Part shown: positions 7,930 to 17,084 of the stretch, one piece after another | How the letters are laid out: each line of letters begins with the position of its first letter | Numbering within the stretch: position 1 is the first letter of the stretch | Assembly (NCBI RefSeq): GCF_029893805.1 | Contig: NZ_JARXYP010000002.1 | Span: forward strand, 8,494,001-8,558,000 | DNA: 64,000 bases | Direction of reading: 5' to 3' | Origin: Streptomyces sp. SAI-135 | GTDB taxonomy: Bacteria > Actinomycetota > Actinomycetes > Streptomycetales > Streptomycetaceae | The notes under the pieces: model-generated | What the model saw: the letters and a program-made list of their open reading frames with translations, nothing else | The model's database searches: none | Told to the model about the DNA's origin: nothing | Program-made: the position numbers and the translations under genes

Positions 7930-10239
7930 ATGACCTCACAGCCGGAGAGCCACCCGCAGCCGCCGCGCAGAGCCGTACTCGGCACCGCGCTCGGCGGAGC
8001 CGCGGCGGCCGCGTTACCCGGTACGGCTCACGCCGAAGCTCCGGCGTCCACGCGGCGGAGCACCGCGCGCCCCTGGAAGCTCCGCGACACGATGACCACC
8101 GACGGTGCCTGGGCGGCATTCCTGCGTGCTCAGGACCTGCTGTGGACCAGGCTGCCCACCCTCTGGCACGAGGGCCCGTTCCTCGGCGACGGTCTGCTCG
8201 GCAGCATGATCTACCAGGAGCCCGGCACCGACCGGATCCGCTTCACCGTCCAGCACGGACGGGTACAGGACCACCGCCCCGAGTTCGGCAGCGGCTGGGG
8301 CACCTGCCGCCTGCCCGTCGGCCACCTCACCCTCGAACCGGCCGGCACCATCACCGCCGTCGACTGGCGGCTGAGCCTGTGGAACGCCGAACTCACCGGC
8401 ACCGTCACCACCACGGCCGGCACCCTCACCCTCGCCGCCCTCGTCCACGACGAGGTTCTCGCCGTCCGCGTCACGGCCGACGGCGGCGAACGGGTCACCT
8501 GGACCTTCCACCCCGAGGAAGCCGTCAGCCCCCGCAAGATCAGTGAGGCTCCGCCCGCCGGCTACACCGCCAACCCGCCCTGGACCACCCGCACCGCTCC
8601 GGACGGCACCGAACAGGTCCTCCAGCCGCTCACCGGCGGCGGCCGGACCGCCACCGCCCACCGCCGCACCGGCGACGACCTGCTCCTCAGCGTCGGCCAC
8701 AGCCACCCGTCCGACACCGCCGCGGAGGCCGACTCACTGCGCAACCTCCGCCGCGCGAAGTCGTACAGCGCGCTGAGGCAACGGCACACCAGCTGGTGGC
8801 ACGCGTTCTACCGCAAGAGCTTCGTCTCGTTCCCCGACCAGCGCCTTCAGAGCTTCCACTGGATCCAGCTCTACAAGGTCGCCTCCGCCAGCCGCGCCGG
8901 CGGTCCCGTCATGGCCACCTGCGGGCCCTGGCTGGAGCCCACACCCTGGCCCGCGGTCTGGTGGAACCTCAACGTCCAACTGGAGTACTGGCTCATCCAC
9001 GGCTTCAACCACCCGGAGCTCGACTCCCTGGCCACCACCCTGCGCCAGAACCAGGAACAGCTCATCGCCAACGTGCCCGCCGCCTACCGCGCCGACAGCG
9101 CGGGCATCGGCCGCAGCTCCGACATGTTCGCCAACCGGGGCGTGGGCCGGCCGGGTTCCGGAGCCGAGACCGGCGACCTCACCTGGGCCCTGCACAACGT
9201 GTGGCTGTCCTACCGCCACTCCATGGACCGCTCCCTGCTGCGCGACACGATCTACCCCATCCTGCGCCGGGCGATCAACTACTACCTGCACTTCCTCACC
9301 CCGGGCAGCGACGGCAAGCTCCACCTGCCCAGCACCCTCTCGCCCGAGTACCCCGTAGTGCCGCCGCAGGACACCAACTACGACCTCGCCCTCATCCGCT
9401 GGGGCTGCCAGACCCTCATCGAGTCCGCCGAACTGCTCGGCGTGGACGATGAGTTGAAGCCACGCTGGCAGGACGTGCTCGCCCGGCTCACGCCGTACCC
9501 GGTCGACGACGACGGTTTCATGATCGGCGCCGAGACCCCGTACGCGCAGTCCCACCGGCACTACTCACACCTGCTGATGGTGTACCCGCTGTACCTCGTC
9601 AACTGGGACCAGCCCGAGAACCGCGACCTGATCTCCAGGTCGGTGACCCGCTGGCACGCGCTGACCGGCGCCCACCGCGGCTACAGCTACACCGGTGCCG
9701 CCTCCCTGTACGCCATGACCGGCGACGGCGACACCGCGATCACCTACCTCCGCAAGTTCTTCGACCCGACCACCCGTTACCCCTGCCGGGCCAACACCCA
9801 CTACACCGAGGCCGGCCCGGTCATCGAGACCCCGTTGTCCGCCTCGCAGTCCCTGCACGACATGTTCTGCCAGAGCTGGGGCGGGACCATCCGCGTCTTC
9901 CCGGCCGTCCCCACCGCCTGGGCGGACCTCACGCTGCACAACTTCCGCACCCAGGGCGCCTTCCTGGTCAGCGCCGTCCGCAAAGCGGGGACCACCCGCT
10001 TCGTCCGGGTCAGGAGCCTGGCGGGCGAACCCCTCAAGCTGCGGCACGGCCTCACCGGCCGGCTCACCGCTGTTCTGGAGGACGGAACCGCGGCCCGCAC
10101 CCACGACCTCGGTGACGGCACCCTCGCCATCGACCTGCCCCGCGGCCGCGAGGTGCTCGTCCACACCGGTTCCCGACCCGACCTGAGCATCGCGCCCGTC
10201 GCCGTCAGCGAGCCGGGACCGGCGTGGGGACTGCCGTAA
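7930..10239 (+). CDS. Secreted GH95 glycosidase (alpha-L-fucosidase family)
   Basis: 769 residues from the ATG at 7930, which follows a CTGGAGGA site. The N-terminus has a Tat signal (PPRRAVLGTALGGAAAAALPGTAHA). The central (alpha/alpha)6 domain shows PWPAVWWNLNVQLEYW, whose N-x-N pair corresponds to the catalytic asparagines that activate water in GH95, and GDLTWALHNVW. GH95 enzymes remove terminal alpha-1,2-L-fucose or L-galactose with inversion. It would release L-fucose outside the cell for the import and fuconate pathway at the left edge. It forms an operon with the GH97 gene 35 bp downstream. The substrate is inferred from family and neighbours. Confidence 0.9.
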   Translation: MTSQPESHPQPPRRAVLGTALGGAAAAALPGTAHAEAPASTRRSTARPWKLRDTMTTDGAWAAFLRAQDLLWTRLPTLWHEGPFLGDGLLGSMIYQEPGTDRIRFTVQHGRVQDHRPEFGSGWGTCRLPVGHLTLEPAGTITAVDWRLSLWNAELTGTVTTTAGTLTLAALVHDEVLAVRVTADGGERVTWTFHPEEAVSPRKISEAPPAGYTANPPWTTRTAPDGTEQVLQPLTGGGRTATAHRRTGDDLLLSVGHSHPSDTAAEADSLRNLRRAKSYSALRQRHTSWWHAFYRKSFVSFPDQRLQSFHWIQLYKVASASRAGGPVMATCGPWLEPTPWPAVWWNLNVQLEYWLIHGFNHPELDSLATTLRQNQEQLIANVPAAYRADSAGIGRSSDMFANRGVGRPGSGAETGDLTWALHNVWLSYRHSMDRSLLRDTIYPILRRAINYYLHFLTPGSDGKLHLPSTLSPEYPVVPPQDTNYDLALIRWGCQTLIESAELLGVDDELKPRWQDVLARLTPYPVDDDGFMIGAETPYAQSHRHYSHLLMVYPLYLVNWDQPENRDLISRSVTRWHALTGAHRGYSYTGAASLYAMTGDGDTAITYLRKFFDPTTRYPCRANTHYTEAGPVIETPLSASQSLHDMFCQSWGGTIRVFPAVPTAWADLTLHNFRTQGAFLVSAVRKAGTTRFVRVRSLAGEPLKLRHGLTGRLTAVLEDGTAARTHDLGDGTLAIDLPRGREVLVHTGSRPDLSIAPVAVSEPGPAWGLP

Positions 10240-10274
10240 AGGCCGACAAAGGCAACACAACTCGGAGGCTTTCG

Positions 10275-12173
10275 ATGGCAGTTCCGATCAGAACCGCGGT
10301 CACCGCGCTCTGCGCCTCGCTGGCGGCCGCACTCCTCACCACAGCACCCGCCCGAGCCGAACAACACGACCGGCACGACCGGTCCTGGTCCCTGTCCGCG
10401 GGAGCACACGCCCCGCGCGCCGAGGTCACCCTCGACGACAGCAGGGGCACGCTGAGCCTGGCCGTCACCCGGGACGGCCGTACGGTCATCGAGCCGTCAC
10501 CCGTCGGCCTCGTCACCGAACAGGCCGACCTTTCCGCGGACTTGCGCTTCCTGCACCGCAAGAGCCCTACCGTTCAGGAGCGTTACCGCACCAAGTCCGG
10601 CAAACGGCTGGACCGGCGGGTCCGCATGAACGAGACCCGGCTGTCCTTCACCACTGCCGCGGGCGCCCGTCTCGACCTCGTCGTCCGTGCCTCCGCGGAC
10701 GGTGTCGCCTACCGGTACGTACTGCCCGCCACAACCGGTGACGTCCTCGGCGAGGCGTCCGCCTTCAACCCCCCGGCGGACGCGAAGGCCTGGCTCGGCA
10801 CCTACCGGGCGGACAACGAGGGGCAGTTCGCCCAGTACACCGCGGCGACCGCCCCCAGCGGCGAGTACTCCCCCCAGGCCCTGTTCTCGACCGACGGCGG
10901 CTACACCCTGCTCGCCGAGTCCGGCCTCGACGGCTCCTACTCCGGCGCCCGCCTCGCCCACACCCAGGGCTCCGGCGGCTACCGCGTCGAGCTCGCCGAC
11001 GCGCGGGTGACGAGCGACGGGCCCCTCGCCACCCCCTGGCGGGCCATGGTCACCGGCGACCTCGCCACCGTCACCCGCTCCACCTTCACCGACGACCTGG
11101 CCCCCGCGTCGAAGGTCCGCGACACCTCCTGGATCCGGCCCGGCACGGTCCTGTGGACGTGGCTCGCGGGCGGCAGGGAGGCGGGCCAGAGCCTCGCCGC
11201 GCAGAAGGCGTACGTCGACTACGCGGCCGAACGCCACTGGCCGTACGAGGCGGTCGACGCCGGCTGGTACTACCGGCCGGGGGAGTGGGACGTGACCGAC
11301 CCCGACTGGCAGACCGACAGCTGGCTGCCGGAACTCGTCCGGTACGCCCGCGCCAAGGGCGTCGGCATCATCGTGTGGATCCACCAGCGCGACCTCGACA
11401 CTGCCGAGGAACGCGCCCGGTGGCTGCCGACCCTGGAGGCGTGGGGCGTGAAGGGCGTCAAGATCGACTTCATGAACTCCGAGGCGCAGCCCATGCTCCG
11501 GTGGTACGACACCGTCCTCGCGGAGACGGCCGCCCACCACCTCATGGTCGACTTCCACGGCTCCACGGTCCCCAAGGGCATCCAGCGGACCTGGCCGCAG
11601 GTCATGACCCTGGAGGGCGTCGCGGGCGAGGAGAAGCGCACCAACACCGCCGTCCACCTCACCACCCTGCCCTTCACCCGCAACGTCATCGGCTCCATGG
11701 ACTTCACCCCGGGTGCCTTCCAGCGCGTCGGCCTGCGCCCCAACTCCGACGCGGCCGAGGTCGGCCTCACCGTCGCCTACGAGTCGGGTCTGCAGATGTT
11801 CGCGGGCACCCCGCAGTCGTACGAGGACCGACCGCTGGCCCGCGCCTACTTCGACCAGGTCCCGGCGGCCTGGGACGACACCCGTCTGCTCGTCGGCGGA
11901 CCCGGGCAGGAGGCCGTCCTGGCCCGCCGCAGTGGGGACCGCTGGTTCCTGGGCGGGCTCTACGCCGGTGCCGCCCGCACCGCCGAGGTCCCGCTGTCCC
12001 TGGGGCCGGGCCGGTGGCTGGTGGAGACGATCCGGGACGGGGCCGACGGACTCGTCCAGGACCGGCGGGTGCTGCGCGGCGGCGACCCGCTGACCGTCGA
12101 CGTCGTGGCGAACGGCGGCTTCGCGGGCCTCGCCTGCCCGTGGCGGCCGGGCGTCACCACCTGCTACCGCTGA
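10275..12173 (+). CDS. Secreted GH97 alpha-glycosidase
   Basis: 632 residues from the ATG at 10275, 7 bases after CGGAGG. A Sec signal (ALCASLAAALLTTAPARA) leads to an N-terminal beta-sandwich, a TIM barrel (VLWTWLAGG, YEAVDAGWYY, GVKGVKIDFMNSE, VDFHGSTVPKGIQRTWPQ) and a C-terminal beta domain. The Asp in KIDFMN is at the place of the nucleophile in retaining GH97 members, so an alpha-galactosidase-like retaining mechanism is likelier than the inverting alpha-glucosidase branch. It is co-transcribed with the GH95 gene, and the two may strip decorated plant or host glycans together. Confidence 0.87.
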   Translation: MAVPIRTAVTALCASLAAALLTTAPARAEQHDRHDRSWSLSAGAHAPRAEVTLDDSRGTLSLAVTRDGRTVIEPSPVGLVTEQADLSADLRFLHRKSPTVQERYRTKSGKRLDRRVRMNETRLSFTTAAGARLDLVVRASADGVAYRYVLPATTGDVLGEASAFNPPADAKAWLGTYRADNEGQFAQYTAATAPSGEYSPQALFSTDGGYTLLAESGLDGSYSGARLAHTQGSGGYRVELADARVTSDGPLATPWRAMVTGDLATVTRSTFTDDLAPASKVRDTSWIRPGTVLWTWLAGGREAGQSLAAQKAYVDYAAERHWPYEAVDAGWYYRPGEWDVTDPDWQTDSWLPELVRYARAKGVGIIVWIHQRDLDTAEERARWLPTLEAWGVKGVKIDFMNSEAQPMLRWYDTVLAETAAHHLMVDFHGSTVPKGIQRTWPQVMTLEGVAGEEKRTNTAVHLTTLPFTRNVIGSMDFTPGAFQRVGLRPNSDAAEVGLTVAYESGLQMFAGTPQSYEDRPLARAYFDQVPAAWDDTRLLVGGPGQEAVLARRSGDRWFLGGLYAGAARTAEVPLSLGPGRWLVETIRDGADGLVQDRRVLRGGDPLTVDVVANGGFAGLACPWRPGVTTCYR

Positions 12174-12255
12174 CCCCACCACACGGATCCGGCCGTGCGC
12201 CACGCCGGGCCCGAGCCGCCGATGCCACGCCCGTGTCAGGGCACACAGTGGAGGC

Positions 12256-12681
12256 ATGACCGCGGATGACAGGAACATTCTGGCCCGGGGGCGCGTGGCG
12301 ACCCGGCTGCCCGCCCAGGACCTGGAACGGGCCCGGCGCTTCTATGCCGAGAAGCTGGGGCTCGAACCCGTCGACGAACGCCCCGGCGGACTGCTGTACC
12401 GCTGCGGGGGCGCGGACTTCGCCCTCTTCCAGTCGACGGGTGCCTCACCCGGCACCTTCACCCAGATGGGATGGGAGGTCGACGACATCGAGACGGCCGT
12501 GTCCGAACTGAGGCAGCGCGGAGTGGTGTTCGAGGAGGTCGACGTTCCCGGTCTGCGTACCGTCAACGGCATTGCCGACGTCGACGGCAACTACCCGAGC
12601 AAGAACGCCCGGGGGGAACGCGCGGCCTGGTTCCGCGACAGCGAGGGCAACCTGCTGGGCATCGGTGAGCCGGTCCGCTGA
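12256..12681 (+). CDS. VOC-family (glyoxalase/dioxygenase-fold) protein
   Basis: 141 residues with the vicinal-oxygen-chelate pattern: RVATRLPAQDLERARRFYAEKLGLEP at the start of the first module and AAWFRDSEGNLLGIGEPV at the end. The ATG at 12256 stands only one base after GGAGG, so a GTG at 12295 is a possible alternative start. Such small proteins include metallo-enzymes and antibiotic-binding proteins; nothing here fixes the substrate. Confidence 0.75.
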   Translation: MTADDRNILARGRVATRLPAQDLERARRFYAEKLGLEPVDERPGGLLYRCGGADFALFQSTGASPGTFTQMGWEVDDIETAVSELRQRGVVFEEVDVPGLRTVNGIADVDGNYPSKNARGERAAWFRDSEGNLLGIGEPVR

Positions 12682-12689
12682 ACCGTGCG

Positions 12690-14474
12690 TCAGTCGGAGC
12701 TGCGCAGCGCGACCCAGGTGTCGTGCGCCACGACACCGTCGGCGTTCAGGCCCCGCTCGTCCTGGAAGGCGCGGACCGCGGACTCGGTGCCGGACCCGAA
12801 CTCACCGTCCACGCCGGTGCTTCCCACGCTGTAGCCGCGCTCGGTCAGCATGCACTGCACCTGCTGGACGCGTCGGCCGCTGTCCCCGGGGCGGGTGCGT
12901 CCGTAGCCGTCGTAGTAGGTGCACTCCGAGAGCCAGGGAGCGGTGTCGGTCCCGGCGGACGGACTGCCGGAGGACGGGGTGGGGGACGGCGTGGCGGACG
13001 GATCGCCACCCGGGGGCAGAGCGGCGTCGTCCCGGTCGTCGGTGGGGTTCGAGGTCCGGGCCTCGGCCGAGGTGGCCGCCCCGGCCGTCGCGGCTGCGCC
13101 CTCGGCCACGGCGCCGTCGGCCTCCGGTCGGCTCAGTCCGCCCTTGCCCGGTGACACCGGCCCGTCGGAGGGGTCACGGGAGCTGGAGCCTTCCGATGTG
13201 CCGACCCCGGGTCCGGGAGCGGCGGTGACGGGCGGGTTCTGGCGGACGAGCAGCAACGCCACCGCGGCCACGACACAGATCGTGAGGGCCGCGGCGGCGA
13301 CCAGTAACGCCCTTCTGCGCCTGTGGGCGGACTCCTCCGCAGGGCCCGGCACGGGAGTGCTCGCGGCCTGCGCGGACGGCGGCGCATCCGAAGACGCGGG
13401 CAGGGCGGCGGACAGGGGAGCAGGCCGCGGCGGACGCGCGGACAGCGGCGGCGGCGCACCCGGCGACCGCAGACAGCCCAGATCCGCGACCGGCAGACCG
13501 TGCAGCGCCTCGTACGCCTGCTGCCGGGCGAGCACCTTGCCGCCCAGCGGCTCCGGCCAGGCGGCGGCCACGGGGTGCGCCCGGGCGGCGTCGACCAGCT
13601 CCTGCGGGGTCGGCCGCCGCGCGGGCTCCTTGTCGAGACAGGCGGTCAGCAGGGCGCCGAGCTCCTCGTCCGCCGCCGAGATCCCCCCGATCACCCCGGG
13701 GTTGGGGTCCTCGTACGCCACCCGGTGCATCACGTCGACCCCGGTGCCGTCACCGAACGGCGCGCGGCCCGAAGCGGCGTACACCAGCGTCCCGGCCAGC
13801 GAGAACACGTCGGACGCCGTGTCGGAGCGGCCTTCCCGCAGATGCTCGGGCGACATGTAGGCCGGAGTCCCCACCCGGTTCCCGGTGCCGGTGATCGCGC
13901 TCGCGTCCGCGGCCTTCGAGATCCCGAAGTCGATCACGTGCGCGCCGCGCAGGGACAGCAGGACGTTGGACGGCTTGAGATCGCGGTGCACGATCTCCTC
14001 GACGGCCAGACCGGCGAGCGCCTGCCCCAGCTCCGCCACCAGCCGCCACACCGCGTCCGCGCCCAGGGCGCCGTACTCCTTCACCGCCTCCGCGAGATCG
14101 AAACCCGGGAGGTACTCCGTGGCCATCCACAGCAGCTCGTCCTCGAAGCCCGTGCCGCACAGGCGCGGTGCGTGCGGTGTCCGCAGGCGGGCGTGCACGG
14201 CCGCCTCACGCTCGAAGCGGCGCCGGAACCTGGGGTCCTCCGCGTACTCCGGCCTGATCACCTTGACCGCGACCAGACCCGGGCTGTCGTCCGCGGGACG
14301 CGCCAGATAGACCCGTCCCATCCCGCCACTGCCGAGCAGCGCCACCGGCGCGTACGGTCCGACGCGCCTCGGGTCACCGAGCCGCAGGGGTGAGGCACCG
14401 GTCTGCCGCAGCGCGGCAGCCGCGTCGTCCGCCGACTCCGGCCGCTGTCCCGACAAGAAATCCCCCGAAGTCAC
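12690..14474 (-). CDS. Membrane Ser/Thr protein kinase with C-terminal peptidoglycan-binding domain
   Basis: About 594 residues. The cytoplasmic kinase (about 40-300) has GSGGMGRVYLA, Lys-71 in AVKVI, HRDLKPSNVLL (Asp-165), DFGISKA (Asp-182) and GTPAYMSPEH. A proline/alanine linker leads to RRRR and one membrane helix (389-411), then a Ser/Thr/Pro-rich outer stretch and a C-terminal peptidoglycan-binding fold (RPGDSGRRVQQVQCMLTERGY, GVDGEFGSGTESAVRAFQDERGL). The outer domain replaces the PASTA repeats of PknB and could sense cell wall. The start is uncertain: GTG at 14474 has no clear site, while TTG at 14456 has GGGGGA 4 bases upstream. It converges on the VOC gene. Confidence 0.88.
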   Translation of the reverse strand: MTSGDFLSGQRPESADDAAAALRQTGASPLRLGDPRRVGPYAPVALLGSGGMGRVYLARPADDSPGLVAVKVIRPEYAEDPRFRRRFEREAAVHARLRTPHAPRLCGTGFEDELLWMATEYLPGFDLAEAVKEYGALGADAVWRLVAELGQALAGLAVEEIVHRDLKPSNVLLSLRGAHVIDFGISKAADASAITGTGNRVGTPAYMSPEHLREGRSDTASDVFSLAGTLVYAASGRAPFGDGTGVDVMHRVAYEDPNPGVIGGISAADEELGALLTACLDKEPARRPTPQELVDAARAHPVAAAWPEPLGGKVLARQQAYEALHGLPVADLGCLRSPGAPPPLSARPPRPAPLSAALPASSDAPPSAQAASTPVPGPAEESAHRRRRALLVAAAALTICVVAAVALLLVRQNPPVTAAPGPGVGTSEGSSSRDPSDGPVSPGKGGLSRPEADGAVAEGAAATAGAATSAEARTSNPTDDRDDAALPPGGDPSATPSPTPSSGSPSAGTDTAPWLSECTYYDGYGRTRPGDSGRRVQQVQCMLTERGYSVGSTGVDGEFGSGTESAVRAFQDERGLNADGVVAHDTWVALRSSD

Positions 14475-14795
14475 ATTCGATGCACGCCAGTTCGCCCGCA
14501 GCGGGAGACGAGCGTAGCTCAGCTCGCGCAGGTGTTCAGGAAATCGCTCACCTCCGTCGCCCGCCACCTCGGGTCGGCACTTCCCGCCCCGGTGCCCGGA
14601 GTCATCGAAGGTGACGGCGATGACACCGACCATGCGTCTGCGGGCCGGATCGAGCGCGCGGCCGGTGCCGTGCCGGTGGATCTCGACGGTGGTCTCAACA
14701 GGCCGTCCGTCGGGACGAGTCGGGAATGAACCCGTGGTGTCTGCACGTTGTCCACCGCCGACCGCCTCTCCTGTCCCCGGGTGGAAAGCAGGCTC
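14475..14795. other. Intergenic region between divergent kinase and oxidoreductase genes
   Basis: About 320 bp holding the two divergent promoters. On the minus strand, roughly 14600-14740 keeps coding-like third-position GC (ETTVEIHRHGTGRALDPARRR) in phase with the kinase but without a start or recognised domain; it may be a gene remnant. No clear palindrome was seen. Confidence 0.35.
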
Positions 14796-15806
14796 ATGAC
14801 GTCCTCGCCGAGCACGATGCGCGCGATCCGGCTCTCCGCTCCCGGCCCGGTGCACAACCTGCGGCCGGCCACACTCCCGCTCCCGGCCGAGAGGGACGGC
14901 TGGGTGCGCATCCGCGTGGAGGCGTTCGGCCTCAACCGCTCCGAGCTGAAGCTCCGGCTGGGCCTCAGCGAGGGCGTGAGCTTCCCCCGGGTGCCGGGCA
15001 TCGAGGCCGCAGGCACCGTCGACGCGTCCCCGGCCGACAGCGGGCTCGTCACCGGACAGAAGGTCGTCGCGATGATGGGGGACATGGGGCGCACCTACGA
15101 CGGCGGCTACGCCGAGTACACCTCCGTGCCGCTGTCCCAGGTCATCCCCGTCGACACGGACCTGCCCTGGGAGGTGCTGGGCGCGCTGCCGGAGATGGTG
15201 CAGACCGCCTACGGCTCGCTCACCGTCGGCCTGGACCTCAGGCCCGGCCAGTCCGTCCTGATCCGCGGCGGCACCTCGTCGGTCGGTCTGGCCGCCGTCG
15301 CGCTCGCCGCCTGGCGCGGTGCCACCGTGCTGTCCACCACCCGGCGGGCCGACCGCCTCGCCCTGCTGGCCGGGCACGGCGTCGACCACCCGGTCCTGGA
15401 CACCGGCGAGATCGCACCCGCCGTGCGCGAGCTCTACCCGCACGGCGTCGACGCCGCCCTCGACCTGGTCGGCACACCCACCCTGCCCGACACCCTGCGC
15501 ACGGTCCGCGTCCACGGCACGGCCTGCTTCGGCGGCAGCCTCTCCAACCAGTGGACGGTGCGGGACTTCTCCCCGAACGAGTACCTGCCGAGGGGCGTAC
15601 GCCTCGCCGGCTACTTCGGCGACGCGGCCGACCTGCCCCGGGCGACCTTCCAGGAGATCCTGGACGCCGTCGCCGCCGGCCGGCTCACCTTCCCCGTGGA
15701 CCGCGTCTACGACGGCCTCGACCAGGTGCCGCAGGCCCACGACGACATGGAGCACGACCGGGCCACCGGCAAGCTGGTCGTCCGCGTCCGGCACGCGGAC
15801 CGTTGA
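14796..15806 (+). CDS. Quinone-oxidoreductase-like (zinc-free MDR) enzyme
   Basis: 336 residues from the ATG at 14796 after GGAAAGCAGG. It belongs to the medium-chain reductase superfamily: GroES-like N-terminal half (VEAFGLNRSELKLRLG, PRVPGIEAAGTV) and an NADPH-binding half (SVLIRGGTSSVGLAAVALAAWRGATVLSTTRR). Structural zinc cysteines are missing, as in QOR/zeta-crystallin-type reductases. It would reduce quinones or enones with NADPH in the cytoplasm. It is divergent from the kinase gene. Confidence 0.85.
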   Translation: MTSSPSTMRAIRLSAPGPVHNLRPATLPLPAERDGWVRIRVEAFGLNRSELKLRLGLSEGVSFPRVPGIEAAGTVDASPADSGLVTGQKVVAMMGDMGRTYDGGYAEYTSVPLSQVIPVDTDLPWEVLGALPEMVQTAYGSLTVGLDLRPGQSVLIRGGTSSVGLAAVALAAWRGATVLSTTRRADRLALLAGHGVDHPVLDTGEIAPAVRELYPHGVDAALDLVGTPTLPDTLRTVRVHGTACFGGSLSNQWTVRDFSPNEYLPRGVRLAGYFGDAADLPRATFQEILDAVAAGRLTFPVDRVYDGLDQVPQAHDDMEHDRATGKLVVRVRHADR

Positions 15807-16255
15807 ACCGTCGTCCACCGCGGACCGCGGCTCACGCAGGGGCCGCGGTTCGGTCCCGGCCGGCACTGGTTGCGCAGGAGTAGCACCGGCGGAGGTGGGG
15901 ACTTGAAGGGCAGGCCGGGCGCGGTGGCGTACCCCATGGGGGCCGCGCCGGCCAGGCTTCTCCGGTTCAGACACGAGCCGGGGAGGCCGTGTCAAGGTGC
16001 GGCCTCCCGGCCATGCCCGTCGCCTCCCCGCCCGCACGCCGGGGGGCGACGGCCCGCTTGCAGAAGCCCTCGACCGGCTGCTGCCGGAGCCGGCGACCAC
16101 CGATGACCTGGCCCGTCGCGGCGGGAGCCGCACCGCGCCGCCGTCGAGCGGGTGCCGGGTGCCCCCGGGACCGGGCACCCCCGGCCGCAGCCCACGGTGG
16201 CGCGGCGGCCGGGACCGGGTCGGCGGTAGGGTGGCCGCACCGGTGGAGGTGGGTG
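15807..16255. other. Intergenic region before the GAF-ANTAR gene
   Basis: About 450 bp with no frame that has both convincing codon use and a ribosome site. It presumably holds the promoter of the GAF-ANTAR gene. No strong palindrome or terminator was seen. Confidence 0.3.
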
Positions 16256-16963
16256 GTGGCGGTGGAGTGGCGGGAGTTCGCCGAGGCGATGGCCCAGCTT
16301 GCGCGGAACCTGCTGGCGCAGGAGTCCGTCCAGGGCACGCTGGACGAGATCGCGGCGTCGGCGGTGCGTCTGGTCGAGGGCTGCGACGCGGCGGGGATCC
16401 TGGCGGTCCGCAAGGGCCGGGCGGTCACCCTGTCCGCCTGCGGCGACGTGGTGGAGGCGTCCGACCGTTTGCAGGGCGAGCTGGCCGAGGGCCCGTGCTT
16501 CGATCTCGCCGCCCGCGCCGACGGCGGCAAGGGGGAGCGCGTGTTCCGCATCGCGGACATCACCCGGCCGCAGCCGGCCTGGCCGCGCTTCGCGGAAGCG
16601 GCCCGCGACCTGGGCATCGGCAGCATGACCGGGGTGCTGCTCTACACCCATGACGAGGACTTCGGCGCGCTGAACCTCTACTCCCGCCGCCCCGGCGCCT
16701 TCGACAAGGACATCGAGACCGCCGGCTGGATGCTGGCCTCGCACGCCGCCGTCGCCCTGGCCGACGCCCGTACGATCGACCAGCTCGAGGACGCCATGAA
16801 GACCCGGCATGCCATCGGTGAGGCCATGGGCATCCTGATGGAACGGCACAAGCTGAGCGAGGACGACGCCTTCAGCGTGCTGCGCCGCATCTCGCAACAG
16901 CACAACATCAAGCTGCGCGACGTCGCCCAGCGGGTCCGCTCCGACCGCCCCGGCCAGGCCTGA
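16256..16963 (+). CDS. GAF-ANTAR sensor/antiterminator protein
   Basis: About 235 residues. A GAF domain (residues about 20-150, SVQGTLDEIAASAVRLVEGCDAAGILAVRKGR to GALNLYSRRPGAFD) is followed by an ANTAR RNA-binding three-helix domain (LEDAMKTRHAIGEAMGILMERHKLSEDDAFSVLRRISQQHNIKLRDVAQRV). ANTAR proteins bind paired RNA hairpins and stop premature termination; the GAF domain would gate this with a small ligand. Several GTG codons lie close together; 16256 has GGAGG 6 bases upstream. The anti-sigma-type ATPase gene follows 120 bp downstream on the same strand, a common Streptomyces pairing of signalling genes. Confidence 0.88.
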   Translation: MAVEWREFAEAMAQLARNLLAQESVQGTLDEIAASAVRLVEGCDAAGILAVRKGRAVTLSACGDVVEASDRLQGELAEGPCFDLAARADGGKGERVFRIADITRPQPAWPRFAEAARDLGIGSMTGVLLYTHDEDFGALNLYSRRPGAFDKDIETAGWMLASHAAVALADARTIDQLEDAMKTRHAIGEAMGILMERHKLSEDDAFSVLRRISQQHNIKLRDVAQRVRSDRPGQA

Positions 16964-17084
16964 CCGGCCGCTCGTCGCCCGGCTGCCGTGCGACCGCACA
17001 CGGCCTGCGTACGCGCCCGGCGACCGGGTAGCCGCAAGAGCGGCAACCGGCCAGAAGTGGTTGAACGCGACGAAAGAGCTCCAC

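Noticed and set aside
12690..12920. C-terminal domain of the kinase as a lytic enzyme
   Set aside because: The segment has only the peptidoglycan-binding fold, without a catalytic domain.
14519..15094. Minus-strand frame between kinase and oxidoreductase genes
   Set aside because: It overlaps the well-supported oxidoreductase gene; only a short intergenic part looks coding-like and no family could be named.
16141..16180. Possible signal or start for a kinase N-terminal extension reaching to 16178
   Set aside because: The frame is open by chance through the oxidoreductase gene on the other strand. The kinase domain begins about 40 residues after the chosen start.
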